From an uncultured Lachnospiraceae bacterium (GTDB lineage: Bacteria; Bacillota; Clostridia; Lachnospirales; Lachnospiraceae), in NCBI GenBank assembly GCA_947174495.1, contig CAMWJC010000003.1, forward strand, positions 1 through 64,000: a DNA stretch of 64,000 bases. Direction: 5' to 3'. The notes beneath the pieces were generated by a model, which was not told the DNA's origin, searched no databases, and was given only the letters and a program-made list of their open reading frames with translations. Positions 63,413-64,000 of this stretch are shown piece by piece. The position numbers and the translations under genes were made by a program. The stretch's first letter is position 1; every line of letters begins with the position of its first letter.

Positions 63413-64000
63413 TCAAAGCTTTTCATCCATCCTTTCCCGCCCCATATGCAGACATTTGGAAGGACAGGCTTCCACACACTTCCCACACCGGATACATTCC
63501 GGCGAGCAGGAAATTTCCTGTACTGACAATCCCACCGGACAGGCATTTTCACATGCCGCGCAGCCAGTACATTTTTCCTTCTCCCAACAAACCTGCACCA
63601 GACAAAACTTGTTAAACCAGCCATACACCGCTCCTAACGGACAAAGATACTGGCAGAACGGACGATACACTTTGATCGAAAGTATCAAAAGAAAAATCAG
63701 TACAAACAACTTCCAGAAAAACAAAGCGCCTATCTGGCTTCGCAGTGACGCATTCCCAATCAACAGGGGCACCGCTCCGAATAGAGTACCAGAAGGACAA
63801 AGATACTTGCAAAACGCTGGTACCTTGGCAAATCCGTCAAACAAAAATGCTGAACCAACCACCACCAGAACAGTCAGCACAACATATTTCCCATTTTTCA
63901 AAACAGCATGAAACGGAAGTCGTTTTCTCTTTTGAAAAACAGGAATTTTGTGCAGAAGATCCTGAACCAATCCAAAGGGACACAGCCATCCACACACAAA
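63413..64000 (-). CDS. NapH/NosR-like 4Fe-4S membrane polyferredoxin, partial (N-terminus beyond right edge)
   Basis: The reverse strand is open from the right edge to the stop at 63413, giving about 195 residues of the C-terminal part. The first Met in the frame lies within the conserved CGWLCPFG motif, so it is not the true start. Visible features are CGWLCPFGLVQDL, two membrane helices (YVVLTVLVVVGSAFLF; LFFWKLFVLIFLLILS), the partner motifs CKYLCPSGTLFG and CQYLCPLGAVYG, then two ferredoxin clusters (CTGCAACENACP and CIRCGKCVEACP). Such proteins pass electrons across or along the membrane and often associate with FMN-bearing partners made by ApbE. Confidence 0.88.
   Translation of the reverse strand, partial: FVCGWLCPFGLVQDLLHKIPVFQKRKRLPFHAVLKNGKYVVLTVLVVVGSAFLFDGFAKVPAFCKYLCPSGTLFGAVPLLIGNASLRSQIGALFFWKLFVLIFLLILSIKVYRPFCQYLCPLGAVYGWFNKFCLVQVCWEKEKCTGCAACENACPVGLSVQEISCSPECIRCGKCVEACPSKCLHMGRERMDEKL

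Overview
The window looks like a chromosomal segment of a gut Clostridia bacterium, most likely Lachnospiraceae. The reasons are a moderate GC content, Gram-positive ribosome-binding sites (AAGGAGG), a CIRCE element ahead of groES-groEL, a LexA box of the Bacillus/Clostridium type, a single-chain purL, a bile-salt-hydrolase-like gene, and a CptIN-type toxin-antitoxin remnant of the kind first described in Coprococcus and Eubacterium. This assignment is inferred from gene families, not from a database match.

Region 1 (1-7250): a partial AraC-family regulator runs off the left edge. It is followed by a complete VanG/VanL-type D-Ala-D-Ser cluster on the plus strand: vanR, vanS, vanG, vanXY, and a serine racemase split into a membrane protein (vanTm) and a soluble PLP racemase (vanTr). 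TTAA-based repeats with 11-bp spacing lie upstream of both vanR and vanG and are probably VanR sites.

Region 2 (7254-33424): a large pectin (homogalacturonan/rhamnogalacturonan-I) locus. A solute-binding lipoprotein and two permeases import oligosaccharides. Enzymes without signal peptides (two GH43, one fused to ankyrin repeats; CE12 and CE8 esterases; GH28; GH105; a degenerate GH105) dismantle them in the cytoplasm. KduI and KduD handle the unsaturated uronate branch. UxaC, UxaB and UxaA handle galacturonate. KdgK and KdgA take the shared product KDG to pyruvate and glyceraldehyde-3-phosphate. No transporter ATPase and no polysaccharide lyase are encoded here.

Region 3 (33466-48403): housekeeping and mixed genes. 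These are purL, a zinc-ribbon membrane protein, two tandem M14-type proteins (one without its zinc ligands), TetR, a GNAT acetyltransferase, groEL-groES, a degenerate GGDEF protein, a hypothetical protein and a membrane-anchored GH25 lysozyme. The stretch downstream of groEL holds long nested palindromes.

Region 4 (48404-49975): a low-GC island of gene debris. It holds a frameshifted gene, a decayed type III toxin-antitoxin locus (consensus promoter, antitoxin RNA repeats and terminator intact, toxin broken), a fragment of another gene on the opposite strand, and a roughly 108-nt near-palindromic hairpin.

Region 5 (49975-64000): a LexA-controlled Y-family polymerase with a YolD-like partner, a choloylglycine hydrolase family enzyme, ApbE, a large fusion of CoA-disulfide reductase, rhodanese and siroheme sulfite/nitrite reductase, two GGDEF signalling proteins, a TetR/GPH-symporter/polyol dehydrogenase operon, and the C-terminal part of a NapH-like polyferredoxin cut by the right edge. 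I found no tRNA, rRNA, CRISPR array or intact insertion sequence.
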